From Acidobacteria bacterium UBA2994 (lineage in GTDB: Bacteria > Acidobacteriota > Vicinamibacteria > Vicinamibacterales > UBA8438): 64,000 nt of DNA. Below, one piece after another: positions 1 through 8,528 of the stretch. The DNA lies in NCBI GenBank assembly GCA_002346545.1, contig DEAA01000028.1, positions 10,456 to 74,455 on the forward strand. The letters run 5' to 3'. The translations under genes were made by a program, and so were the position numbers. The notes under the pieces were generated by a model that was not told the origin of the DNA, did not search any database, and saw only the letters and a program-made list of their open reading frames with translations. Every line of letters starts with the position of its first letter. The first letter of the stretch is position 1.

Positions 1-1155
1 GGGCCGGGCCGTCCACTCCAAGATCTTCTTCGCCCAGTACATGCGGATGTAGCCGTGCATCCAACCGGTGTCCACGACCTGGCGCTGTGCGGCGTTCCAG
101 AGCGGGTCATGCGTCTCGGCCTGCTCCAGTTGGCGGAGGGTGTAGATGACCGGACGCCGATCCAGGCGATGCTCGTCGAGCGTGCGCCTAGCCCAGGACT
201 CGCATCCGTCGAGCCGGTCGTAGCAGTCGTTGTAACGGACAAAGTTAATGGCCAGCTCACGCCGCACGATCAGCTGCTCAAGAAACGCCGCCCGGTCCAC
301 CTCCGGCGCGTCACTCTGCTGGATCGCGATTGCGAGCGCCCGTGGACCGAGATGGCCAAAGTGCAGATAGGCCGACAATCGACTGGTCCCGTCATGCTCC
401 GGATGACTGCGCGCGGTGGCATAGCCCGAGAGCCCGGTCCGGACAAAACGGCGTAGCCGCCGACGAGCCTCTTTCGCCCCGCCGACGAGGCCGCCAACGC
501 CACCCACGCGCCGATCGAGCGGGTAGTCGGTCGGCACCTCGCCCGTGGGTCGCTCACGCGCGAGTCCCCTCCCGGGGGACCACGGAATGTGCGCTCGCGG
601 ACTGGGGGGCCTCACGAGGTAGGTCGGTAGGAGTCGATGAATCCGAGGTCGGATCGTCCGGGCCGCATACTGCTCCCGCTCCAGGCAGACCGACGGCACG
701 ACGACCTCGGTGTCGACGGTCCAGAACGGTACCCGCACCCGTTCAGCGACCTTGGCGCGCCAGGCCTCCGTCTCGCGGAGTGGGTTCTCATCTCCAACCA
801 GCAGTGCCGGTCTGACCTCGTCCAGCAACAGCTCCAGGCGATGGCGAGGATACAGGCGGAACACCAGTCCGACACCCCGGCGGCCAAGAGCAGATTCCAG
901 CTCTTCGAAACCCTCGAACAGAAAGCGGTAGTGCCTGAGGTTGCCGTTCGGGTAGTTCGGCACTGGCGCCAGGAACACGACCACCGGTCGTCGCAACAGG
1001 TTGCCCGCCCGGATGGCCACGTCGAGCGCGCGATTATCCTGCGCCCGCTGCGCGCGCTGCATCCAGTAGACAACACCACGCCCTTCCGGATCCGGGGCAC
1101 CGCGGCGGCGCACCCTGACCTCGGGGAGGACCGACAAGTCGTCGAGTGTGTTCAC
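1..1155 (-). CDS. phr: Class II CPD photolyase, C-terminus cut by window edge
   Basis: Light-driven repair of cyclobutane pyrimidine dimers using FAD. The reading frame is open without interruption from a GTG at 1155 to the window edge (385 codons). Class II photolyases are usually about 450-480 residues, so the C-terminal end lies outside. Family signatures are visible: N-terminal VVYWMQRAQRAQDN, the alpha-helical RLSAYLHFGHLGP, FLEQLIVRRELAINF, and a final MHGYIRMYWAKKILEW typical of class II enzymes. The GTG at 1155 is preferred over a GTG at 1161 because a GGGGA box lies 8 nt upstream. The gene is divergent from the broken SDR gene at 1201. Identification is secure; the exact start is inferred. 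Confidence 0.93.
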   Translation of the reverse strand, partial: MNTLDDLSVLPEVRVRRRGAPDPEGRGVVYWMQRAQRAQDNRALDVAIRAGNLLRRPVVVFLAPVPNYPNGNLRHYRFLFEGFEELESALGRRGVGLVFRLYPRHRLELLLDEVRPALLVGDENPLRETEAWRAKVAERVRVPFWTVDTEVVVPSVCLEREQYAARTIRPRIHRLLPTYLVRPPSPRAHIPWSPGRGLARERPTGEVPTDYPLDRRVGGVGGLVGGAKEARRRLRRFVRTGLSGYATARSHPEHDGTSRLSAYLHFGHLGPRALAIAIQQSDAPEVDRAAFLEQLIVRRELAINFVRYNDCYDRLDGCESWARRTLDEHRLDRRPVIYTLRQLEQAETHDPLWNAAQRQVVDTGWMHGYIRMYWAKKILEWTARP

Positions 1156-1200
1156 CGGCACAATTCCCCAAAGAAAGAAAACGAATTATGTTGCTCAGAC

Positions 1201-1825
1201 ATGTTCGATCAACGCCCTCTCGTCCTTCTCACCGGCGCCAGCGGCTACATCGGACGCCATCTCGTCAGGTCGGGCGATGCCGACGTGGGCCGGAGTCCAG
1301 CTTGGCACCCGGTTGGTCGACAGCCGCGCGGTCGAGGTCGACGCGTCGCCGACCGACGCGTTCAGGCCGATCCGCCAGATCGGGGGAGTACGTGGGTGGT
1401 ATCACCTGGATGCCCTCTGGACGATCCGGGGCTGGATCGACCTAGTGCTCGGCGGGGTGGGGATGCGACGCGGGCGGCGCGATCCAGAGTCGCTGCAAGT
1501 GGGACACACCCTCGACTGCTGGCGGGTCGAAGCATTTTAGCCAGATCGCCGCCTCCGCCTAGTCGCCGAGATGAAGCTCCCGGGACGGGCGTGGCTGGAG
1601 TTTGAGGTACAGGAATCAGGGCCCGGCCGGAGCCTCGTGCGACAGACGGCTATGTTCGACCCGTTGGGTCTCGCCAGCCTCGCCTACTGGCACGGCATCT
1701 ATCCGCTACACGTGCGGATTTTCGCCGGCATCCTGCGCGCCCTGGCCCGCCAGGGCGAGATGAGGGCGAGCCGGCGTCAGGCGGTTCTCCACCAGTCGGA
1801 GAGCACGTCGGCTTGCATCGACTGA
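1201..1825 (+). pseudogene. Decayed SDR-DUF2867 fusion gene (internal deletion, frameshift, nonsense codon)
   Basis: Three pieces of one family can be read. From 1201, frame 1 gives MFDQRPLVLLTGASGYIGRHLV, a Rossmann nucleotide-binding start. From about 1280, frame 2 gives VDASPTDAFRPIRQIGG, then WTIRGWIDLVLGGVGMRRGRRDP, typical of the C-terminal DUF2867 domain. A TAG at 1538-1540 interrupts this frame where related proteins appear to have Glu (a single-base change from GAG), after which the same frame continues as PDRRLRLVAEMKLPGRAW and YWHGIYPLHVRIFAGIL. Family members are near 480 residues; only about 190 codons remain, so most of the Rossmann domain is deleted. The natural stop appears lost and the frame runs into the 3' end of the opposing sigma-factor gene. 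The family assignment is from memory. Confidence 0.75.
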
Positions 1826-2697
1826 CGAAGCTTCTCCAGCGCGCGCACCTGGATACCTCGCACTCCCTCTTTGGTGAGTGACAGGCGGGCACCAATCTCC
1901 GCCAGGCTGCGGTAGGCGCCACCGTCGAGCCCGAAGCGCCACACGAGAACCTGCGCTTCGCGAGGCGCCAGAACAGAGAGGACACGACGGGTGTCGCGTC
2001 GCAGACCTGCGGCCACCAGTTGCTCGTCCGGCGGCGGCGTTTTGTCGTCGCGCACCTGAACCGCCGGCCCCCAGTCGCCGGTCTCGCTCGAATCGAGTGG
2101 CCCAACCTCCGGCACCGCATTGACGATCCGCTCCATGACGTCGGTGGTCACGCCCAGTTGGCGCGCCACCTCCTCGTCAGAGGGCGGGCGCCCGAGCTCT
2201 CGTTCGAGGTGTCGACGCGCTCGCTGCGCCTGGCGCCTTTGGTGGACCCGATGGCTCGAGATCCGGATGATGGGCGCCTTGTCAATGAGTGCCCGGACGA
2301 TCGACTGCCGGATCCACCACGCCGAGTAGGTCGAGAAACGTACCCCCCGATGCCGATCGAACCGCTCGACTGCCTTTAGTAGACCGACATTGCCTTCCTG
2401 GATGAGGTCGAGCAGCGAGAGTCCACGGTGTTGATAGCCTTTGGCCAGCATCACCACTAGCCGCAGGTTCGACTCCACCAGCTGCTGATTCGCCCGTTCG
2501 GCCGCACGCGTACGTTCCTCCGGGTCGAGACAGCGGTCGATCCCGTCAAGCATCGACCGTTCCTCGTCCTTGCTCAGGATCGGATGCTTCGATACGTCAC
2601 GGAAGTAGACCTCGACCAAGTCATCGGTGCTCGATCCCGCCCTACGTGCCGTGCTGCCGTTCATCTCCATCCGTATTTCCCCATCAGGCCGCGTCAT
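1777..2697 (-). CDS. Sigma-70 family RNA polymerase sigma factor (group 2/RpoS-like)
   Basis: Directs RNA polymerase to a subset of promoters. The 306-residue protein lacks region 1.1 but has region 1.2 ([19 protein letters not shown]), region 2 with [16 protein letters not shown] and [18 protein letters not shown], region 3 ([16 protein letters not shown]) and region 4 ([15 protein letters not shown], ending in a helix-turn-helix). This is the layout of alternative group 2 factors, not the housekeeping factor. The ATG at 2697 overlaps the end of the upstream DksA-like gene by 14 nt; an internal ATG at 2670 preceded by GGGGA is an alternative start. Co-transcription with a DksA-like protein suggests a stress or starvation regulatory pair, which is inference. 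Confidence 0.9.
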   Translation of the reverse strand: MTRPDGEIRMEMNGSTARRAGSSTDDLVEVYFRDVSKHPILSKDEERSMLDGIDRCLDPEERTRAAERANQQLVESNLRLVVMLAKGYQHRGLSLLDLIQEGNVGLLKAVERFDRHRGVRFSTYSAWWIRQSIVRALIDKAPIIRISSHRVHQRRQAQRARRHLERELGRPPSDEEVARQLGVTTDVMERIVNAVPEVGPLDSSETGDWGPAVQVRDDKTPPPDEQLVAAGLRRDTRRVLSVLAPREAQVLVWRFGLDGGAYRSLAEIGARLSLTKEGVRGIQVRALEKLRQSMQADVLSDWWRTA

Positions 2698-3079
2698 CGA
2701 AGCGACTTTCGAATCCGTCTCTCATCGAGACCGGTCCGCGGACGATCCGAGCATTATCCAGACGCTCCTGCCGCTCCTGACAGCGAACGCACCGGGTCGC
2801 CCAGGGCGCGGCGGTCAGCCGGGCCTCGGCGACAGCAGCATCGCAGCTGTCACACCGGCCATAACGGCCGGTGCGGATCCGGTCCAGCGCCGCCTGGATC
2901 TGGCGCTTGCGTTGCCAGTCCACCTCGATGGCCTGTGCTGCGACTGCGACGTGCTCACTCCAAACCCCTTCGTCGATCACATCGCTATGAGCGTTGGCAC
3001 GCAGAGACTCCAACTGGCTTCTGAGATCCCTGGCCAGTGACCGCTTCAGTTCCCTACGAATACTCTGTAACTGTTGCAT
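2684..3079 (-). CDS. DksA/TraR-type C4 zinc-finger protein
   Basis: Probable RNA polymerase secondary-channel regulator. The 131-residue protein has a long charged helical N-terminal part (residues 1-80, many Arg/Glu/Gln, as in the DksA coiled coil). A C4 zinc finger near residues 91-115 is formed by CDSC and CVRC, with the intervening segment well conserved in the family. A strong AGGAGGT box at 3088-3094 precedes the ATG by 8 nt. The gene leads an operon with the overlapping sigma factor. DksA proper carries two acidic residues at the coiled-coil tip; I cannot assign these confidently here, so a TraR/YteA-like role is equally possible. Confidence 0.85.
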   Translation of the reverse strand: MQQLQSIRRELKRSLARDLRSQLESLRANAHSDVIDEGVWSEHVAVAAQAIEVDWQRKRQIQAALDRIRTGRYGRCDSCDAAVAEARLTAAPWATRCVRCQERQERLDNARIVRGPVSMRDGFESRFDDAA

Positions 3080-3120
3080 TCCTGACTACCTCCTTGCGTC
3101 CGTTCAACTGCCTGTATTTT

Positions 3121-3149
3121 ATTATAAAGAAATACTATTTTATTAAAGG
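3121..3149 (-). promoter_or_regulatory. Candidate promoter of the DksA-sigma operon
   Basis: The otherwise GC-rich sequence contains an AT-rich tract at about 3110-3165. On the minus strand a perfect TATAAT lies at 3126-3121, about 40 nt before the DksA start codon, giving a short leader. Upstream at 16-18 nt only weak -35-like hexamers (CTTTAA, ACCTTT) occur. A stem of GGAAAAC and GTTTTTCC at 3155-3176 on the same strand may end transcription from the RND gene. Both are predictions from pattern only. Confidence 0.4.
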
Positions 3150-3226
3150 TGAAAGGAAAAACACAGATCGTTTTCCTCCGGATGCACCGGGTTCAGTAGA
3201 TCTAGACCGAGAAGAAAACGGAGCCG

Positions 3227-6200
3227 CTACGACTCGGCGGGCGCCGGGGATCCGGTGGCCGGCAATGCCACCGACTCCGACCGACCGAGCACCATGACGT
3301 GAACGTCGTCGAGGATGAGATACGCGGTGGGAACCAGCACCAGCGTGATGAAGGTGGCGAACAGCACGCCGAACGCCAGCGAGACAGCCATAGGCACCAG
3401 AAACGCGGCGTGGAAGCTCTGGTTGAACATGAGCGGTGCCAACCCGGCGAAGGTGGTCAGCGAGGTCAACATGATCGGACGGAACCGGGCGACACCCGCC
3501 TCACGGACCGCACTGAGCAGACTGGCCTGGCGTTCCCGCTTCCGGTTGATGAAATCCACCATAACCAAGCTGTCGTTGACGACCACGCCGGTAAGCGCCA
3601 CAAGGCCGAACATTGAGATCATCGTCACGTTGAGTCCCATGACAATGTGCCCCCAGATGGCCCCCACCAACCCGAACGGGATGGCCGCCATCACGATGAG
3701 CGGTTGGATATAGGAACGGAGGGGGACGGCGAGCAAGGCGAAGATCAGCAGAACCGCGAGGCCAAACCCGCGACCCAGCCCGTCGATGGAGTCGGCCTGC
3801 TGGGCCTGAGCGCCCTCGAACGAAAACGTGATCCCTTGGAAGCCAGCCAGCACCTCGGGCAGAATGACCTGCTCCAGTTCTTCCGTGACCGCTCCAGACG
3901 TCGTAGTGGTGGGATCAATCGCCGCCGTCACGCTGACGGCGCGATTGCGGTCGACACGCCGGATGGAAGAGAAGCCACGACCGGTCTCGACCACCGCCAC
4001 GTCGCGGAACGGCACCTCGGCTCCCTCCGGCGTACGAATGCGCATGTTGTCGAGGTCGCCGAGGGAACGTCGCTGCTCCTCAGGATAGCGGACCAGCACC
4101 CGGACGTCGTCGCGGCCACGCTGGATCCGCTGCGCCTCCTCACCGTAGAACGCCTGGCGGACCTGTCGACCGAGATCCTGCAGGGTCAGCCCGAGCGTCT
4201 CCGCGGACGGCCTGATGCCAAGCCGTATCTCCTGCTTGCCGTCCCGGAAGGTATCGGTAATCTCGTACACCCCGGCCAGCCCGGCCAACCGGTCTTGCAC
4301 GACGAACGCGGCATCTCGCAGCTGGTCCAAGTTCCCCCCCATGAGCTGGACATTGACGTCCTCGCCAGGGCTCATGATCGTGGCGCTGAACGTGGCATCA
4401 ATCGCCTCAGGGATCGTGCCGGTGAGTTCTCTCCACCGGCGGCCGAGCGTCTCGCTGTCAAACATGCGTTCCTCGGAGGGAATCAGCTCGATCGTCACCT
4501 CGCCTACATTGGACCCGCTGGTCGATGTCCCACCCATCGGCCCGCCCGATTGCGACTGTCGTCCCATCGAGGAGAAGACATGGCGGAACACATCCTGCCC
4601 GGTCTCCTCGAACACCTCTTTCCGGAGACGCGCCGCTCCGTTCTCGACTCTGGCTAGCGCATCCGAGGTCGCCGTCAGCGGTGCCCCCTGCGGCATCGTG
4701 ACGTTGGCCGACATGAAGTCCGCTTCGATCGACGGGAAGAAGATGAAAGTGGTGTAGCCGCTGGCCACCAACCCGGAGGTCAGAATCAGCATGGCGATGC
4801 CCACCGACGCAGTGAGATAGCGCCAGCGTAACCCGAACTCGAGGGCAGGCTTGTAGAGTCGTTGGGTCACCCACGCCAGCCCGCTGGCAAACAACCCTTG
4901 GAAGCGCCGCCAGGGCCCGCGCCCTTTCCGCCGCGACATGTGGGACAGGTGAGCCGGCAGGATCATGAGCGACTCAACCAGCGAAAAGAAGAGACACGGG
5001 ATCACGATGAGCGGGATCACCATGAAAACCTTGCCCAGCGGTCCGGGAACGAAGAGCATCGGCATGAACGCCGCCATTGTGGTGAGGACGGCGAAAATGA
5101 TTGGCCGTGAGATCTCTCGGGCTCCCTCGATCGCCCCCTTCATTCCCTCTCCGTGACGCTGCTGGTGCGTGTGGATGTTCTCGCCCACGACAATGGCATC
5201 GTCCACGACGATGCCCAGCACTAGGATGAACGCGAACAGCGACATCACGTTGATGGATACATCGAACGCCGGCATCAGCCAGATCGCGCCAAGAAACGAG
5301 ATGGGGATCCCGAGGCTGGTCCAGAACGCCAGCCGCAGATCCAGAAACAGGGCGAGCGCGACGAAGACGAGGACGAACCCGCCGAACCCATTGCGGAGCA
5401 GCAAGGACAGCCGGGCGTCCAGCGCCTCAGACTGGTCCTGCCACATCGTCAGCGTCAACCCGGCGGGCAACGTGCCCTCCGCACGTTCGACATACCGCTC
5501 GACCGCATCGGCAATCTCGAGCACCCGCTGATCGCCGGTTCGATAGACCGACACCAACACCGCAGGTGCCACATCGAAGCGGGCCGACTCGTCGGTCTCG
5601 GCAAACCCGTCGATTACCGTGGCCACGTCTTCCAACATCAGCCGGGTGCCATCCGGGCGGGTGAGGAGCACAAGATTCTCGTAGTCCTGACGCCCGTAGG
5701 CCTGACCGATGGTCCGCAGCAGAATCTCGCCGCTCTCCGCCCGGACCGCCCCCCCCGGAAGGTCGAGCGATGACCTGCGCACCGCATCAGCCACATCGTC
5801 GAACCGGAGCCCGTGTCGCCGCAGCGCAGTTTCCGACACCTCGATACTGATTTCGTAGGGCCGCGCGCCAACCACTTCCGCCTGCGTGATCTCGGGCAGC
5901 GCGGTGAGCTCGTCACGCACACGCTCGGCGACCCGTTTCAGGCTCAGTTCGTCGGTGTCGCCCGCCACCGCGATGTCGACGACCTGCTGGCGGGTGGTGA
6001 GCTCTCGGATAATCGGTTTCTCGGTCTCGGCGGGAAACGTCGTGATGGCGTCGACATTGCTCTTGATATCGTCGACGACCTTCCGGGTGTCAGCGCCGAG
6101 CTCCAGCTCGACCTGGACCGTCCCCATCCCTTCGGATGCCGTTGACGTGATCTCCTTGATCCCGTCGATCCCCTGGATCGCCTCTTCGATCCGCACCGAG

Positions 6201-6391
6201 ACGGCCGACTCGACCTCCTCAGGGGCGGCCCCCAGATAAGGCACCTCGATCGTCACCAGGTCGAGGGCGAACTCGGGAAAGACCTCCTCTTTTACCGTCA
6301 AGGAGGCGACCGCGCCGCTGACGACCAAGAAGACCATCAGTAGATTGGCAGCGACAGGGTTCCGGGCAAACCAGTTGATGATGCCGTTCAT
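3227..6391 (-). CDS. Efflux RND transporter permease subunit (AcrB/HAE-type)
   Basis: Inner-membrane proton-driven export pump, 1054 residues, full family length. It starts with MNGIINWFARNPVAANLLM, the usual cytoplasmic helix and TM1. Two similar halves each carry a large periplasmic loop. TM4 holds the proton-relay pair in LGIVVDDAIVVGENI, and the second half has LTGVVVNDSLVMVDFINRKR. Residues TTMAAFMPMLF and TSLTTFAGLAPLMF are the matching repeat motifs. No membrane-fusion (adaptor) or TolC-like gene adjoins it; the neighbours are the DksA-sigma operon and a divergent metalloprotease-like gene. It therefore either borrows partners from elsewhere or belongs to the stand-alone RND group. Substrate unknown. 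Confidence 0.92.
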   Translation of the reverse strand: MNGIINWFARNPVAANLLMVFLVVSGAVASLTVKEEVFPEFALDLVTIEVPYLGAAPEEVESAVSVRIEEAIQGIDGIKEITSTASEGMGTVQVELELGADTRKVVDDIKSNVDAITTFPAETEKPIIRELTTRQQVVDIAVAGDTDELSLKRVAERVRDELTALPEITQAEVVGARPYEISIEVSETALRRHGLRFDDVADAVRRSSLDLPGGAVRAESGEILLRTIGQAYGRQDYENLVLLTRPDGTRLMLEDVATVIDGFAETDESARFDVAPAVLVSVYRTGDQRVLEIADAVERYVERAEGTLPAGLTLTMWQDQSEALDARLSLLLRNGFGGFVLVFVALALFLDLRLAFWTSLGIPISFLGAIWLMPAFDVSINVMSLFAFILVLGIVVDDAIVVGENIHTHQQRHGEGMKGAIEGAREISRPIIFAVLTTMAAFMPMLFVPGPLGKVFMVIPLIVIPCLFFSLVESLMILPAHLSHMSRRKGRGPWRRFQGLFASGLAWVTQRLYKPALEFGLRWRYLTASVGIAMLILTSGLVASGYTTFIFFPSIEADFMSANVTMPQGAPLTATSDALARVENGAARLRKEVFEETGQDVFRHVFSSMGRQSQSGGPMGGTSTSGSNVGEVTIELIPSEERMFDSETLGRRWRELTGTIPEAIDATFSATIMSPGEDVNVQLMGGNLDQLRDAAFVVQDRLAGLAGVYEITDTFRDGKQEIRLGIRPSAETLGLTLQDLGRQVRQAFYGEEAQRIQRGRDDVRVLVRYPEEQRRSLGDLDNMRIRTPEGAEVPFRDVAVVETGRGFSSIRRVDRNRAVSVTAAIDPTTTTSGAVTEELEQVILPEVLAGFQGITFSFEGAQAQQADSIDGLGRGFGLAVLLIFALLAVPLRSYIQPLIVMAAIPFGLVGAIWGHIVMGLNVTMISMFGLVALTGVVVNDSLVMVDFINRKRERQASLLSAVREAGVARFRPIMLTSLTTFAGLAPLMFNQSFHAAFLVPMAVSLAFGVLFATFITLVLVPTAYLILDDVHVMVLGRSESVALPATGSPAPAES

Positions 6392-6584
6392 GGTTCCGTC
6401 GATCTAATCACGACTCAGGAAGAAAATGTTTTTGCCCTTGAAGAAATTCGCTCGGCATTGACTCTGGAGAAAAACGGCGCCAGTGCGGATTGAGCGAGGG
6501 GCAATCCCGGCACTCCGGCCGCCTACCGGGATTAGACGACGATCGCCACTCATCAGTTTCGCGAACCTGCTATCGTGTCCTGAC

Positions 6585-7151
6585 ATGGCCCGGCTCCGCC
6601 TCACCGCGCCGATGGCTGCGGCCGCATCCGACGAGCTGGTTTTACAGCTCAAGCGTTCGCTGGCGCTCTTTCCCGAGCTTGGTGACGCACCGGTCACAGT
6701 CGGGGTCACCGCCAGTCGGCGGCTGGACGGGCTGGCAATTCCCTCTGACCGCCTGATCCGTCTGAATCCGTACCGGCGCCGGCGAGTGACCTACTACACG
6801 ATCGGTCACGAGCTCACGCACCTGCTCCAACCGCCCGGGATGGAACTGATCCCGAGCGGCGAGATTCAATGCGATATCTGGACCCTAGCCAGGGACCCAC
6901 TGTTCTGGGACGAGAAACCCTGCTATCTGCAGGTGGATTGTGACGGGAGATCGTGGCGGCGTCATGCCGGCGCAGTAGCGTCGTTGTGCCGCCAAGCGAT
7001 CGACGAGCGGTCGCACAACCGCCGCTACATCATGTGGCTGCGGCAACAACTCGAGCGCTATGCCAGAACCGGCACGGTCGCCGCGCCATCTTTGGGCGAC
7101 TTCTCGCCGACCGTGGCGCCGCTCGCGGCTGGCCAGCTGCGGTTGCTCTAA
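6585..7151 (+). CDS. Small zincin-like protein with HELTH motif
   Basis: A 188-residue protein that I cannot place in a named family. It contains a zinc-protease signature, IGHELTHLLQ, with His75, Glu76 and His79; a downstream SGEIQCDIWTLAR offers Glu93 and Asp97 as possible third ligands, reminiscent of SprT-like or WLM-type peptidases. No signal peptide is visible, so it is probably cytoplasmic. The C-terminal half is rich in Arg and aromatic residues (RYIMWLRQQLERYAR). The ATG at 6585 follows a long divergent intergenic region; an upstream in-frame start would add a poorly coded extension. Function is unproven; a peptidase is the best guess. Confidence 0.65.
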   Translation: MARLRLTAPMAAAASDELVLQLKRSLALFPELGDAPVTVGVTASRRLDGLAIPSDRLIRLNPYRRRRVTYYTIGHELTHLLQPPGMELIPSGEIQCDIWTLARDPLFWDEKPCYLQVDCDGRSWRRHAGAVASLCRQAIDERSHNRRYIMWLRQQLERYARTGTVAAPSLGDFSPTVAPLAAGQLRLL

Positions 7152-7179
7152 GCGTTTAATGGCGGGGCGGAAACCGGCC

Positions 7180-8502
7180 CTACGGGGTCGCCAGGTAGCC
7201 GCGGATCTTGGGCGCCTGGTCCGCCACGCTGTCGACGACCGCCTGACTGACCACATTCGTAAACATCTGTCTGATGTTCAACGGGCCATGCCCCGCCAGC
7301 TGGATAAACATGAGCCCGACGAGGTCTTCGGCCGGATCGGCAAAGTAGAGGGTGCCCCACGCGCCACCCCACCCGTAGCCACCCGCCGACATAGTGTCAA
7401 ACGACTTGGTCGGGTCGACCAGCACTCCGAAGCCGAGACCGAACCCGTAGCCCGTACCACGAATGTAAACATCCATGTCGTCGGTGTGGTTGCTGACCAT
7501 CAGATCGACCGTCTTCCGCCCAAGCAACCGGAGGCCGTTGAGCTCGCCCCCGTTAGCCACCATCTGGGCGAACCGGAAGTAGTCGGACGAGGTGCCACTG
7601 AGCCCAGCCACGCCGGGAAAGTAGGTGGTCGGCTCCCTGAACCCTGGCGCCCTCAGCAGTTCCATGCCGTCATCAACCCGGCGGTAGGCGGCGGCCACCC
7701 GGTCAACCTTCTCCCGAGGGACGTTATAGAAGGTGTCCTCCATACCGAGCGGGTCGAAAATCCGCTCTTGCAGGAATTCGGCGATCGACTGACCGCTGAT
7801 CCGCTCCACGAGCACCGCGACGTAGTCGGTCGAGGCCCCGTACTGCCAATGGTCGCCCGGATGGAACGCGGCTGGTATCTTCGCCGCCCTGGTGACACGC
7901 TCGGACAGAGTAGCGAACGGCTCCCCGTCGTTGGTGACATACCGACGGTCCTCGGCCGAGAGCGCCGCGCCGTTCGCGCTGAGTGTCAGCCCGGAGGTGT
8001 GGGTCAAGACGTGACGGATGGTGACCGGGCGCGCCTCGGCGACCGTGCGAGCGACCGGACCTTCGGTTTCACGAACCATGTGGTCGGCATACTCCGGAAT
8101 CCAGTCCGCGATCGGATCGTCGAGCCGGAAGCGCCCCTCCTCAAACAGCATCATTAACGCGGTCGATACAATGGGCTTGGTCATCGACATCAAAACGAAG
8201 ATCTGGTCGGTGGACATCGGCGTCTCCACCTCTAGGTGGTTCATCCCGACGGCCGAGTGATGCACGACCTTCCCGTGGCGCGCGACCAGGCTAACCGCGC
8301 CCGCGATCTTCCCCTCGTCGACGAATCGCTGAAAGTACTCGTCGATCCGTTGCAACCGCTCGCTCGACATGCCGACCGACTCTGGCGCGGCCGTCGGAAG
8401 GTCCTCGGCCGCCAGCCCATCGAGGGTCGGTGACGCCAGCACCGCCGCCGCGGCCAGCCCAACCACCCACCGTCGAACGATCCGTCTGTACAGGTTGGTC
8501 AT
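7180..8502 (-). CDS. Secreted serine hydrolase, class C beta-lactamase/esterase family
   Basis: Probable periplasmic esterase or D-aminopeptidase-like hydrolase with a penicillin-binding fold. The ATG at 8502 is chosen because it opens a clean signal peptide (VVGLAAAAVLASPTLDGLAAE); an ATG at 8532 adds an Arg-rich extension. The catalytic SMTK tetrad is at residues 106-109, followed by the conserved HTSGL segment and a Tyr motif YGASTDY. Near the C-terminus GGYGWGGAWGT occupies the place of the KTG triad, as in many family VIII esterases. At about 440 residues it is full length. It lies 26 nt downstream of the propeller gene at 8529, in a three-gene minus-strand run. Confidence 0.88.
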   Translation of the reverse strand: MTNLYRRIVRRWVVGLAAAAVLASPTLDGLAAEDLPTAAPESVGMSSERLQRIDEYFQRFVDEGKIAGAVSLVARHGKVVHHSAVGMNHLEVETPMSTDQIFVLMSMTKPIVSTALMMLFEEGRFRLDDPIADWIPEYADHMVRETEGPVARTVAEARPVTIRHVLTHTSGLTLSANGAALSAEDRRYVTNDGEPFATLSERVTRAAKIPAAFHPGDHWQYGASTDYVAVLVERISGQSIAEFLQERIFDPLGMEDTFYNVPREKVDRVAAAYRRVDDGMELLRAPGFREPTTYFPGVAGLSGTSSDYFRFAQMVANGGELNGLRLLGRKTVDLMVSNHTDDMDVYIRGTGYGFGLGFGVLVDPTKSFDTMSAGGYGWGGAWGTLYFADPAEDLVGLMFIQLAGHGPLNIRQMFTNVVSQAVVDSVADQAPKIRGYLATP

Positions 8503-8528
8503 TGCTCGACTCCCTCCACGCCGCCGCC

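Noticed and set aside
3647..4657. Long open frame on the plus strand opposite the RND gene
   Set aside because: It is the reverse-frame shadow of a high-GC gene; the translation is Arg/Pro/Gly/His-rich with no family motif.
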